Of a DNA stretch of 53,636 bases, positions 9,159-17,650 are shown piece by piece. Each line of letters opens with the position of its first letter. The first letter of the stretch is position 1. Origin of the DNA: Parabacteroides sp. TM07-1AC (GTDB lineage: Bacteria; Bacteroidota; Bacteroidia; Bacteroidales; Tannerellaceae); the NCBI RefSeq assembly GCF_003480915.1, contig NZ_QUKD01000017.1, positions 1 through 53,636 on the forward strand, given 5' to 3'. The position numbers and the translations under genes are program-made. The notes beneath the pieces are model-generated. The model was given only the letters and a program-made list of their open reading frames with translations, did not search any database and had not been told where the DNA came from.

Positions 9159-9983
9159 TTATTTCCTTTTCAGAGTGAAGTTTACTTCTTTCGATCCTTT
9201 TCCGATCAGCATCCCTTTTCCTCCTGATAGTTCTATCTCTGCAAAGTTAATCATTTCTGATTTCATTTCATAGGGATTGGAATTCCAGTATCCTTTTAAA
9301 AGTTCAGTTTCGATTGGATATTCTTCTATCGTCTCCAGGTCGCACGTGAAACTGTACATTCCATTCCCGTTCGTAATGGCAAGGTAATCGGATATCTTGT
9401 CCGGAACATTCGACAGCAGGGAAGGGCTACTGCTGATGACTATACCCGCTATCGGATAGCCGTCTTCGCCTGTAACTTGTCCGTGAATCGTATAAAGGGC
9501 ATGGGGAACTTTGTGGGTATCGACGTATGGCGTGAGTGTTATTTTGGTTTCCATCGTGGCTGCTCCTTCATACCAGGTGCCTCCTCCTTTAAAGTCTGCA
9601 TTCCTGAATGAGACATATGAGTTGTTGGTAGCGAATTTCCCGCCATTTTCTTCTTCATCGATATCCCTGGATATCAACTGGTAAGTCATTCCTGGAAAAT
9701 CTCCTTTTTTCCACAGAAATTCTCCGTTGGAATCGCTGTAGACCGTATCACTGTGTGCCCAGGCACTTTCCGGAATAGAATCTCTGATCTCTATCTGTAT
9801 GTCCGGGATCGGGTTGCCCAGGTTATTCACTACCTTTCCTTTGATCGTGTAATCGGCATGGGGGCATCCGTATTCTACTGTTCCTATTTTGTCACAAGCA
9901 GCCAGCGAGAAACCCAGGAGGCTCAATAATCCGGCCAACATTTTGTTTGTGAAGGTCAGAAAGAAATGATTTGTTTTATTCAT
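9159..9983 (-). CDS. Two-domain lipoprotein, partner of the radical SAM enzyme
   Basis: This 274-residue protein has a signal peptide ending in the lipobox SLAAC, so it should be lipid-anchored. After a motif of the form EYGCPHADY comes a carboxypeptidase-regulatory/CnaB-like beta-sandwich (about residues 45-150), including the family-typical acidic stretch IDEEENGGKF. A second, similar domain follows (about 160-274, starting YTIHGQVTGEDGYP). As I recall it the family is usually single-domain, so the second domain appears to be an extension. It is the first gene of a - strand run ahead of the radical SAM gene. The modified residue, if any, is unknown; the N-terminal Tyr/Cys motif and the acidic loop are conserved-looking candidates. 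Confidence 0.8.
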   Translation of the reverse strand: MNKTNHFFLTFTNKMLAGLLSLLGFSLAACDKIGTVEYGCPHADYTIKGKVVNNLGNPIPDIQIEIRDSIPESAWAHSDTVYSDSNGEFLWKKGDFPGMTYQLISRDIDEEENGGKFATNNSYVSFRNADFKGGGTWYEGAATMETKITLTPYVDTHKVPHALYTIHGQVTGEDGYPIAGIVISSSPSLLSNVPDKISDYLAITNGNGMYSFTCDLETIEEYPIETELLKGYWNSNPYEMKSEMINFAEIELSGGKGMLIGKGSKEVNFTLKRK

Positions 9984-10027
9984 ATCCGTATGGTTTTATT
10001 TGTATTAACATCCATATCTAATAGATG

Positions 10028-10035
10028 CAAAGATA
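10028..10035 (-). promoter_or_regulatory. -7 promoter element for the lipoprotein/rSAM operon
   Basis: Read on the - strand, the element is TATCTTTG, a full match to the Bacteroidetes -7 consensus. It lies 45 nt upstream of the lipoprotein start codon. No convincing -33 TTG was found at 19-21 nt spacing. Confidence 0.5.
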
Positions 10036-10103
10036 ACTATAAACGTTGCACCACCTGTTTTTTATGAGTAACTTGCGCGCCAAATCCAATCGACTAAATA
10101 AAC

Positions 10104-11933
10104 ATGAAAGATTTTCTACTGGTACTGAAACGGTTCGTACCCCCTTACAAGAAATATCTGGTTCTGACAATCCTGTTGAATATCTTGTCAGCGATCCTGA
10201 ATGTATTTTCTTTTACTTTGCTGATACCTATTCTTCAGATATTGTTCAAGCTGGATAATAAGGTATACGAGTATATCCCCTGGGGAGCGGAAAGTGTAAG
10301 TCTGAAAGATATAGCCATCAATAATTTCTATTATTTCGTTACGGACCTGATCTCTTACTACGGGGCGAGCCTGACACTGCTTATACTGGGACTGTTCCTG
10401 GCGTTTATGACGATGCTGAAGACCGGCTCTTATTTTCTATCGTCGGCAACGATGATTCCGATCCGTACCGGTGTGGTTCGTGATATCCGGAACCAGCTTT
10501 ATAAAAAGATATTAGACCTTCCGCTGGGATTCTTTTCGGAAGAGCGTAAAGGGGATATCCTGGCGCGTATAAGCGGCGATGTACAGGAAATCGAAAGTTC
10601 GATCATGAGTTCGTTGGATATGTTGTTCAAGAACCCGATCCTGATCCTTATTTATTTCGGAACGTTGATTGCCGTGAGTTGGCAGTTGACACTTTTCACG
10701 TTGATCGTCCTGCCGTTGATGGGCTGGGTGATGGGTACGGTCGGTAAAAAGCTGAAACGGAAATCGATGGAAGCCCAGAACCAATGGAGCGACCTAATGT
10801 CGCAGGTGGAAGAAACACTGGGCGGTCTGCGCATCATCAAGGCTTTTAATGCAGAGAAGAAGATGGACGAGCGTTTTATCAATGCCGACAATATCTACCG
10901 GAATACGATCAGCCGCGTGAACACCCGTCAGCAGCTGGCACACCCGATGAGTGAATTTTTGGGAACGATCCTGATCGTGATCGTCCTTTGGTTCGGCGGA
11001 ACGTTGATCCTGAATAACAACTCCAGTATCGATGCCCCTTCCTTTATCTTTTATCTGGTGATGCTGTACAGTCTGATCAATCCGCTGAAAGAATTTTCAA
11101 AAGCCAGTTATAATATCCCTAAAGGATTGGCATCCATGGAACGTGTGGATAAGATATTGCAGACGGTGAGTACAATACAGAACCCTGCCACTCCGAAACC
11201 GATCAGTCTGAATAAATCGATCCGTTATAACGATGTCTGGTTTAAATATCAGAATGAGTGGGTATTGAAAAACGTGAACCTGGAAATCCCCAAAGGGAAG
11301 ACTGTTGCCCTGGTCGGCCAGTCCGGTTCCGGTAAAAGTACGCTGGTGGACTTGTTACCCCGTTTTTATGATGTGGAGAAAGGCAGCATTACCATTGACG
11401 ATACGGATGTCCGTGATGCCTCCCTCTACGACTTGCGGGGATTGATGGGAAATGTGAACCAAGAAGCGATCCTCTTCAACGATACTTTCTTCAATAACAT
11501 CTCTTTCGGTGTGGAAGGTGCGACACTGGAGCAGGTACAGGAAGCTGCCCGTATCGCAAATGCCCATGAGTTTATTATGGCTAGCGAAGAAGGGTATGAC
11601 ACGAATATCGGTGACCGTGGCGGCAAACTGTCAGGCGGACAGCGGCAGCGTATCAGTATTGCCCGTGCAATTCTGAAGAACCCGCCGATCCTGATCCTCG
11701 ACGAAGCCACTTCTGCATTGGATACGGAGTCGGAACGTCTGGTTCAGGAAGCGTTGGAAAACTTGATGCGTAACCGTACGACCATCGTTATTGCCCATCG
11801 TCTTTCCACGATCCGCAATGCGGATGAGATATGCGTAATGCATGAAGGAGAGATCGTGGAACGGGGCCGCCATGAAGAACTGCTCGAACTGAATGGCTAT
11901 TACAAGCGGTTGTGCGATATGCAGAGTTTCTGA
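10104..11933 (+). CDS. ABC exporter, MsbA-like half transporter
   Basis: This 609-residue half transporter fuses an ABC-type transmembrane domain (six helices, about residues 15-310) to an ATPase domain (about 340-605). The ATPase has Walker A GQSGSGKST, signature LSGGQRQR, Walker B ILILDEATSALD and the switch histidine in IAHRLSTI. It would work as a homodimer in the inner membrane. The overall length and form resemble MsbA lipid flippases and drug exporters; I cannot separate the two from sequence. It faces away from the lipoprotein gene across a 120-bp gap and is followed after 30 nt by the GH95 gene, possibly on one transcript. Confidence 0.88.
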   Translation: MKDFLLVLKRFVPPYKKYLVLTILLNILSAILNVFSFTLLIPILQILFKLDNKVYEYIPWGAESVSLKDIAINNFYYFVTDLISYYGASLTLLILGLFLAFMTMLKTGSYFLSSATMIPIRTGVVRDIRNQLYKKILDLPLGFFSEERKGDILARISGDVQEIESSIMSSLDMLFKNPILILIYFGTLIAVSWQLTLFTLIVLPLMGWVMGTVGKKLKRKSMEAQNQWSDLMSQVEETLGGLRIIKAFNAEKKMDERFINADNIYRNTISRVNTRQQLAHPMSEFLGTILIVIVLWFGGTLILNNNSSIDAPSFIFYLVMLYSLINPLKEFSKASYNIPKGLASMERVDKILQTVSTIQNPATPKPISLNKSIRYNDVWFKYQNEWVLKNVNLEIPKGKTVALVGQSGSGKSTLVDLLPRFYDVEKGSITIDDTDVRDASLYDLRGLMGNVNQEAILFNDTFFNNISFGVEGATLEQVQEAARIANAHEFIMASEEGYDTNIGDRGGKLSGGQRQRISIARAILKNPPILILDEATSALDTESERLVQEALENLMRNRTTIVIAHRLSTIRNADEICVMHEGEIVERGRHEELLELNGYYKRLCDMQSF

Positions 11934-11963
11934 TACTGATTATTATTTTTTATTTATAATACT

Positions 11964-14435
11964 ATGAACTCAATTCGATTAAAGGAGATAGGGCGGAAAA
12001 TCATTCGTCCTTCTGTTGCCGTCTTATTGGTTATTTTGACAGCCTGCGATATGCCGGAAATGAAAACAACTAACAAGATCGCTTATCATTTCGATGAACC
12101 TGCCCGTATGTGGGAGGAGACATTACCCTTGGGAAACGGCCGTCTGGGAATGATGCCTGACGGAGGAATCGACCGGGAGAACATTCTGCTGAATGAGATA
12201 TCCATGTGGTCGGGAAGTAAACAGGATACGGATAACCCGCAGGCTGTTTGGTCGCTGGCGAATATACGCCGTCTGCTTTTCGAAGGAAAGAACGACGAAG
12301 CACAGGATCTGATGTACAAAACCTTTGTTTGTAAAGGAGCCGGCAGTGGTCAGGGGCAAGGTGCCAATGTACCGTATGGAAGTTATCAGCTGCTGGGAAA
12401 TCTCGTGCTGGATTATATCTATGCTGGAAATGCAGATTCTGTGTCAGCTTACCGGCGGGAACTGAATCTGAACGATGCGATCGCCTCAACCTCTTTCCGC
12501 AAGGGAAAAGTGAATTACAGCCGTGAATCTTTTACCTCTTTCTCCGGTGACCTGGGCGTAGTTCATCTGGTGGCAGACGCTGATAAAGCGTTAAACTTCA
12601 ACATAGGTATGAATCGCCCCGAACATTATGCCTTATCCGTCGATGGCAAAGACCTGCTGATGAAAGGTCAGTTGCCTGACGGTGTGGATACTTTGGAGAT
12701 GAAAGGAACCAGATATGCGGCACGTGTACGCGTTCTCCTGCCGAAAGGGGGCTCTCTGATTCCGGGGGACAGTTCGCTGACCGTCCAAAATGCTTCCGAA
12801 GCTATTCTCCTGGTGAGCATGGCTACCAGCTATAAGAATGAAGGATTCGAAGATCAGTTGTTTTCTTTGCTGGCTGAATCGGAACGGAAAGATTATCCTA
12901 CTCTGAGAAGAGAGCATGTGAATGCTTACCGGTCTCTGTTTGACCGTGTCGATCTGGACCTGGGCCGTACCGAGCGGGATGAACTGCCGATCGACGAACG
13001 TTTGGCTGCATTCCAGCAGGATAAGAACGACCCGTCACTGGGAGCTCTCTACTTCCAGTTCGGACGTTATTTGCTGATCTCATCGACCCGTGTCGGTTCA
13101 TTGCCTCCCAATCTTCAGGGATTGTGGTGTAACACGATCAATACGCCCTGGAATGGTGATTATCATCTGAATATCAATTTTCAGATGAATCATTGGCCGG
13201 CTGAAGTGACCAACCTGTCCGAGTTGCATTTGCCGATGACGGAATGGATCAAACAGCAGGTGGAGAGCGGCGAACGTACGGCGAAAGTCTTTTATAATGC
13301 CCGTGGCTGGGTGACCCATATCCTGGGAAATGTCTGGGAGTTTACTGCTCCGGGAGAGCATCCTTCGTGGGGAGCTACCAATACTTCTGCCGCGTGGCTT
13401 TGCGAACATCTGTTTACTCATTATCAATATACGCAAGATAAGGAATATCTGAAAGAGGTCTATCCGGTGATGAAAGGCGCAGCCCTGTTCTTTACGGATA
13501 TGCTGGTGCGCGACCCACGGAATAATTACCTGGTAACGGCTCCCACGACTTCTCCTGAGAATGCTTTCCGTATGCCGAATGGCAAGGTGATACATATCTG
13601 TGCCGGTTCGACTATGGATAACCAGATCGTCCGTGAACTGTTTACCAATACGATAGCGGCAGCCAATATTCTCGGTGTGGATTCAGCTTTTTGCCGCGAA
13701 CTGGCTGATAAGCGTTCCCGCCTGATGCCGACAACGATCGGTAAAGACGGACGTATCATGGAATGGCTCGAACAATACGAAGAAGTGGAACCGCATCATC
13801 GCCATGTCTCTCATCTGTATGGTCTTTATCCGGGAAATGAGATCTCGATGGAGCATACTCCTGAGCTGGCAGAAGCGGCCCGTAAGACTTTGGAAGCACG
13901 TGGCGATAAGAGTACCGGCTGGTCGATGGCATGGAAGATCAATTTTTGGGCACGTCTGCATGATGGCGACCATGCTTATCAATTATTGGCGGACCTGCTT
14001 CGTCCTTGTGTGGAGAAAGGAACGAATATGGTGAACGGCGGCGGTTCTTATCCGAACCTGTTCTGTGCGCATCCTCCTTTCCAAATCGATGGCAATTATG
14101 GCGGTTGTGCCGGTATTGCAGAAATGCTGGTACAGAGCCAGACCGGAAATATCGAGTTGCTTCCGGCTTTGCCTTCAGCTTGGAAAACCGGTAGTTTTAA
14201 AGGTTTGAAAGTGCAGGGTGGAGGTGAGGTCTCAGCCAAATGGACGGAAGGTCAGCTGACTGAAGCCGGACTGAAAGCTACAGTCCCTGGTACGTTCCGA
14301 ATCAAGCTGCCGGCACAGTCTGCCAATCTGAGTATCAAAATGAATCAGAATCCGGCATCCCTCCCTGTTATCGGTGGAATGCTTACGGTAGATATGAAAG
14401 CTGGTGATGTACTACAGTTGACAATTGACAGATGA
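11964..14435 (+). CDS. GH95 alpha-L-fucosidase, lipoprotein
   Basis: This 823-residue enzyme belongs to GH95, which removes terminal alpha-1,2-linked L-fucose (or L-galactose) by inversion. The family motif LPLGNGRLG lies near the N-terminus. The catalytic set known from Bifidobacterium AfcA has visible counterparts: N403 and N405 in NINFQMNHWP, E532 in TTSPENAFR and D709 in QIDGNYGG. The N-terminus (ending ILTAC) is a lipoprotein signal, so the enzyme is probably displayed on a membrane. It stands alone next to the ABC exporter rather than in a Sus locus. Its stop codon sits inside a large inverted repeat shared with the convergent porin gene. Confidence 0.92.
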   Translation: MNSIRLKEIGRKIIRPSVAVLLVILTACDMPEMKTTNKIAYHFDEPARMWEETLPLGNGRLGMMPDGGIDRENILLNEISMWSGSKQDTDNPQAVWSLANIRRLLFEGKNDEAQDLMYKTFVCKGAGSGQGQGANVPYGSYQLLGNLVLDYIYAGNADSVSAYRRELNLNDAIASTSFRKGKVNYSRESFTSFSGDLGVVHLVADADKALNFNIGMNRPEHYALSVDGKDLLMKGQLPDGVDTLEMKGTRYAARVRVLLPKGGSLIPGDSSLTVQNASEAILLVSMATSYKNEGFEDQLFSLLAESERKDYPTLRREHVNAYRSLFDRVDLDLGRTERDELPIDERLAAFQQDKNDPSLGALYFQFGRYLLISSTRVGSLPPNLQGLWCNTINTPWNGDYHLNINFQMNHWPAEVTNLSELHLPMTEWIKQQVESGERTAKVFYNARGWVTHILGNVWEFTAPGEHPSWGATNTSAAWLCEHLFTHYQYTQDKEYLKEVYPVMKGAALFFTDMLVRDPRNNYLVTAPTTSPENAFRMPNGKVIHICAGSTMDNQIVRELFTNTIAAANILGVDSAFCRELADKRSRLMPTTIGKDGRIMEWLEQYEEVEPHHRHVSHLYGLYPGNEISMEHTPELAEAARKTLEARGDKSTGWSMAWKINFWARLHDGDHAYQLLADLLRPCVEKGTNMVNGGGSYPNLFCAHPPFQIDGNYGGCAGIAEMLVQSQTGNIELLPALPSAWKTGSFKGLKVQGGGEVSAKWTEGQLTEAGLKATVPGTFRIKLPAQSANLSIKMNQNPASLPVIGGMLTVDMKAGDVLQLTIDR

Positions 14436-14486
14436 CAGTTGACAGTTAGGAATAGCCTCCCATCTGTCAACTGTCATTTGTCAACT
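14416..14486. repeat. TGACAGTTGACA-rich inverted repeat over convergent 3' ends
   Basis: The left arm 14416-14438 pairs with 14464-14486 at 21 of 23 positions. An alternative inner pairing, 14432-14445 with 14464-14477, is perfect over 14 bp. Each arm is itself built of short TGACA/TTGACA units, so several registers are possible. The element covers the stop codons of both the fucosidase and the porin genes and probably works as a bidirectional terminator or transcript stabiliser. Confidence 0.8.
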
Positions 14487-15582
14487 AAAATAGCGGTATC
14501 TTATAAACAAACCCTACGGAAAGGCGTCCGGTGTTCTCGACAGAGGCATCGAGCGCCTTTGCTCTTTCCGTCAGGCTGTAAGCCCGTCCGGTGCCGGTAA
14601 TGAAAAGATGGAGATTGTCGTCCGCCAGCGGATAGAACTCGACACCTCCCTGGTATCCCCAGGATGTACGGTATTTGCCGGACTCATACGGGTTGTTCGT
14701 TTTGTAGACAGAGGCTGTTTCGTACATTCCCTTTACAAATAGATTCCATTTCGGATGAATCTGATAGTTCAGGCGAGTCACCAGAGAGAGATAGCTGGTA
14801 TTTGCAATCGGGCTTCCCGATTCTTCATCCTCCGGTTCAAACTGCTCCGCCAACAACCCCAGCGGATCCATTTTCCCCCTTGTATACATGACATCGAAAT
14901 AACCGAGGAATTTGCCGGCTTCCACCTGCTGGCCTCCCCAGATCATCCACATCCAGTTGCCTTTTGCCTGTTGTCCGGCGGTGACCGAATAGCGAAGTGA
15001 CAACAGCTCATCCAGGTAACTGCTATTCCAGCCCAGATTATAGAAAGAAGGGGATTTGCTGCGGTTATCATTACCGTTGGTCACTTGCAGGCAGAGTTCC
15101 TGTGTTTCTGCAGGTTCGTAGCTGATCCCGACTCCGGTGAAATAACAATCCATCCAGTCGTTCATATCGCTGTAATCGTATATCTTATAGGTATATTCGT
15201 CGTATTCGAAGCCTCCCCGCGCAGCATCCTGTTTACCGGCTGTCACAGAGAATTTATCCGATAACCGAACGTTTACCCAGGCATTTTCGATGTAGGAGCC
15301 GAAGCCGTTGGCCCGTACCCATTCATTCCGGTAACAAAGAACCTGCCGGTAGGCATAGGAAAGCCAGGGAGTGACAGTCCCCGTTGCTTCCACCTTCAAA
15401 TCATTCAGCAGAAAACGATCCCTTTCCGCTTCACCGGAAAGCGCTTCGTTATAAGATCCATGTGTCTCAAGGTATAATTTGAAAACTTCCGTATTGTTCG
15501 GGATCAATGGCTTTTGTGAAGAAGCGGTAAAAGTAGTTCCAGCCCAAAAAGCGGCCAGGCAAAGTACCAGTAGTCGTTTCAT
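14485..15582 (-). CDS. Outer membrane porin (OprO/P-like beta barrel)
   Basis: This 365-residue protein has a signal peptide cleaved near FTASSQ and then a long run of alternating amphipathic strands rich in aromatic residues and ending in phenylalanine (YKIPLF), as outer membrane barrels do. Features such as SVTAGKQDAARGGFEYDEY resemble the phosphate-selective porin O/P group, but the transported solute cannot be told. The gene has its own promoter. It is convergent with the fucosidase gene, and the two share the inverted repeat over their ends. Functional linkage with neighbours is not obvious. Confidence 0.7.
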   Translation of the reverse strand: MKRLLVLCLAAFWAGTTFTASSQKPLIPNNTEVFKLYLETHGSYNEALSGEAERDRFLLNDLKVEATGTVTPWLSYAYRQVLCYRNEWVRANGFGSYIENAWVNVRLSDKFSVTAGKQDAARGGFEYDEYTYKIYDYSDMNDWMDCYFTGVGISYEPAETQELCLQVTNGNDNRSKSPSFYNLGWNSSYLDELLSLRYSVTAGQQAKGNWMWMIWGGQQVEAGKFLGYFDVMYTRGKMDPLGLLAEQFEPEDEESGSPIANTSYLSLVTRLNYQIHPKWNLFVKGMYETASVYKTNNPYESGKYRTSWGYQGGVEFYPLADDNLHLFITGTGRAYSLTERAKALDASVENTGRLSVGFVYKIPLF

Positions 15583-15610
15583 GAATCTTTTTCTGTTTGT
15601 TGATTTGGGG

Positions 15611-15641
15611 CAAAGATAATTATAAATGGGTAATATGGCAA
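15611..15641 (-). promoter_or_regulatory. Promoter of the porin gene
   Basis: Read on the - strand, a TTG (15641-15639) is followed after 20 nt by TATCTTTG (15618-15611), which fits the Bacteroidetes -33/-7 pattern in both sequence and spacing. The -7 element lies 28 nt upstream of the porin ATG. Confidence 0.65.
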
Positions 15642-15722
15642 TAAGAACCCTTTTGCTCGTTTGTCTTCAAATTTAGTACAAATCGTTTTTTTTTGCTTTT
15701 TCCTGTGTAAAAGGCAAATAGA

Positions 15723-15776
15723 GACAAAAGGATGCTTATTCGGACAAAAGACCTTCCTCTTATTCCTATACTTTTG
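15723..15776 (+). promoter_or_regulatory. Direct repeats and -7 element upstream of the uronide PUL
   Basis: Two copies of GACAAAAG (15723-15730 and 15743-15750) lie exactly 20 bp apart, two helical turns. The second ends 18 nt before a full -7 match, TACTTTTG (15769-15776), which is 27 nt from the GH105 start codon. There is no clear -33 box, as expected for an activator-dependent promoter. The likely binder is the HTCS encoded at the end of this locus; that is inference. Reverse-oriented CTTTTG/TTTGTC copies lie near 15650-15664. Confidence 0.45.
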
Positions 15777-15803
15777 GACTAAAAATCATCTAAATTGCAA
15801 ATC

Positions 15804-16901
15804 ATGAAATTGAAATTTGTTTTTGTCAGTATACTAACAATCCAGCTTTGTTCCTGCTCTTTTTCGGGAGAAAAGAAATCGGCTGAAGAAGATATTTATT
15901 CAAAAGCATTTATTAAAGAAAAAATGCTCGATGTTTTCCGATGGCAGGTTAACCATCCGGTAGATATAAATGCAGAACAGGAACAGTGGGCCCGTTCTGT
16001 CTTTTATTCCGGTATAATGTACGCGTATCAGACAACTGCTGATCTGGCTTATTTGGAACAGACGAAGAAATGGGCTAATGGTTGGAACTGGAAAAGAGGA
16101 CGTCGGTACCGCCATGCAGACGATTTGGCCTGTGGGCAGGCTTATTTGGATGTCTATAAAGTAGAGAAGGACCCGAAGATGCTTCATGGGATACAGGAAG
16201 CGATAGATAGTCTGATCGCTGACCCTCAACCCGGTCGTGTCGATTGGTGGTGGTGTGATGCCTTATATATGGAACCACCGGTGTTGGCTCGTCTGGCTAC
16301 TATAACAGGTGATGGTAAATATTACGATTATCTGCAAGAAATGTATTGGGATTCAACTGATTTTCTGTATAGTAAAGACGATAGTCTTTTCTTTAGGGAC
16401 AAGCGCTATTTTAATGCATTGACAACCAATGGAAAGAAAGTATTCTGGGGACGAGGAAATGCCTGGGTGGTAGGCGGATTGGCTCAACTCCTTTCGCTGA
16501 TTCCGGAAAAGAGTCTGATTTATAAGGATTATAAGGAACTGTATATGCAAATGATAACAAAAATAGCATCTGTCCAGCAACCGGACGGACTCTGGCGTGC
16601 GAGTCTCCTGGATCCGGAAGAAGTACCCGTAAAAGAAACCAGCAGTAGCACTTTTTTTGCTTATGCTATGATTTGGGGAATTAATAACGGATTATTGTGT
16701 CCGGATATTTATATGCCTAAAGTATGCCGGGCATGGACTGCCTTGCTGGAGTGTATAGATGAAAACGGGAAATTGGGATATGTACAGGCTATCGGCGCTA
16801 GCCCTGAAAATGTACAGGCTGCGGATAACCAGGAATATGGCAGCGGTGCTTTTCTGATGGTCGCATCCGAGATGTATAAATTCGCAGAGAGAGAAAAATA
16901 A
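15804..16901 (+). CDS. GH105 unsaturated uronyl hydrolase, lipoprotein
   Basis: This 365-residue protein has the alpha/alpha-barrel features of GH105 (YteR/YesR-like), which remove 4,5-unsaturated galacturonic or glucuronic acid from lyase-made oligosaccharides by hydrating the double bond. The family motif WWWCDALYMEPP carries the likely catalytic aspartate, and GRGNAWVVGG and a PDGLWRA motif are also present. The N-terminal signal ends in a lipobox (QLCSC), so it is a lipoprotein. The ATG at 15804 gives a clean signal peptide; a TTG three codons upstream is less likely. It is the first gene of the + strand PUL and lies 38 nt before the DUF5018-like gene. Confidence 0.88.
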   Translation: MKLKFVFVSILTIQLCSCSFSGEKKSAEEDIYSKAFIKEKMLDVFRWQVNHPVDINAEQEQWARSVFYSGIMYAYQTTADLAYLEQTKKWANGWNWKRGRRYRHADDLACGQAYLDVYKVEKDPKMLHGIQEAIDSLIADPQPGRVDWWWCDALYMEPPVLARLATITGDGKYYDYLQEMYWDSTDFLYSKDDSLFFRDKRYFNALTTNGKKVFWGRGNAWVVGGLAQLLSLIPEKSLIYKDYKELYMQMITKIASVQQPDGLWRASLLDPEEVPVKETSSSTFFAYAMIWGINNGLLCPDIYMPKVCRAWTALLECIDENGKLGYVQAIGASPENVQAADNQEYGSGAFLMVASEMYKFAEREK

Positions 16902-16939
16902 AACAATAGATGTTTAACCTTTTTAGTTGTATTCGACAC

Positions 16940-17629
16940 ATGAAAAAACTAAGTATTTATTTAAGCACGTTTCTGTGCCTTATCTTTATCGGTTTTGGTT
17001 GTGGCAGTGAAGATCTTAGTGATTACCCTCCATCCAACATGCGTAGTATTGTTCGCTTTACATTGAACCCTGCCCAGAACGGAGGCAATGTATTTATACA
17101 GCACATTGCTACTATAGACCAGAGTAAAAAAACAATTACGTTGAAACTACCTTCACATTTGGACCTGAAAGAGATCCGTCCGGAGATTGTGGCGGCTCCC
17201 TGGACGAGTGTTACTCCAAAAAGCTTGGAGGCTGTTGATTTTTCTACTGGTCTCATAGAATATACAGTTATAGCGGAAAGCGGAAAAAAAGCCGTTTATG
17301 AAGTGATACTGGATATGACATATAAGTATGCGGCCTGTCAACTGTATTCTGTTGCTATCCCTGCTGTTATTGACCCGGAGACGGGAGAACCAGTGAAAGC
17401 GGTTTGTAATGAGAATAACAAAACTGTGACTCTTGTAGTGCCCGCAAACACAGATCTGACAAAGTTGGTTCCGAAATTTGAACTTTCTCCAGAGTCCTTT
17501 AATGCTTCGTTTGATAAACCGGATGGAAAGGCCTATGATTTTACGGAGCCTATTCAATTCACAGTCACTTCGGAAGATGGCAAGAAGACTGCCACTTATA
17601 TGGTCTCTGTAACAACGAAACAAGAATAA
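16940..17629 (+). CDS. DUF5018-like tandem-domain lipoprotein
   Basis: This 229-residue protein begins with a lipoprotein signal (MKKLSIYLSTF, lipobox FGCG) when the ATG at 16940 is used; the ORF extends upstream to 16910 without signal character. The mature part holds two similar units of about 90 residues, each with a KTVTL/KTITL strand, a 'DL..L.P' stretch and an EDGKK/ESGKK...Y.V ending. This resembles DUF5018 proteins of Bacteroidetes PULs. It lies directly before susC. A surface glycan-binding or scaffold role is plausible from position; nothing enzymatic is visible. Confidence 0.7.
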   Translation: MKKLSIYLSTFLCLIFIGFGCGSEDLSDYPPSNMRSIVRFTLNPAQNGGNVFIQHIATIDQSKKTITLKLPSHLDLKEIRPEIVAAPWTSVTPKSLEAVDFSTGLIEYTVIAESGKKAVYEVILDMTYKYAACQLYSVAIPAVIDPETGEPVKAVCNENNKTVTLVVPANTDLTKLVPKFELSPESFNASFDKPDGKAYDFTEPIQFTVTSEDGKKTATYMVSVTTKQE

Positions 17630-17650
17630 TCACTTTAAATTCAGTATACA

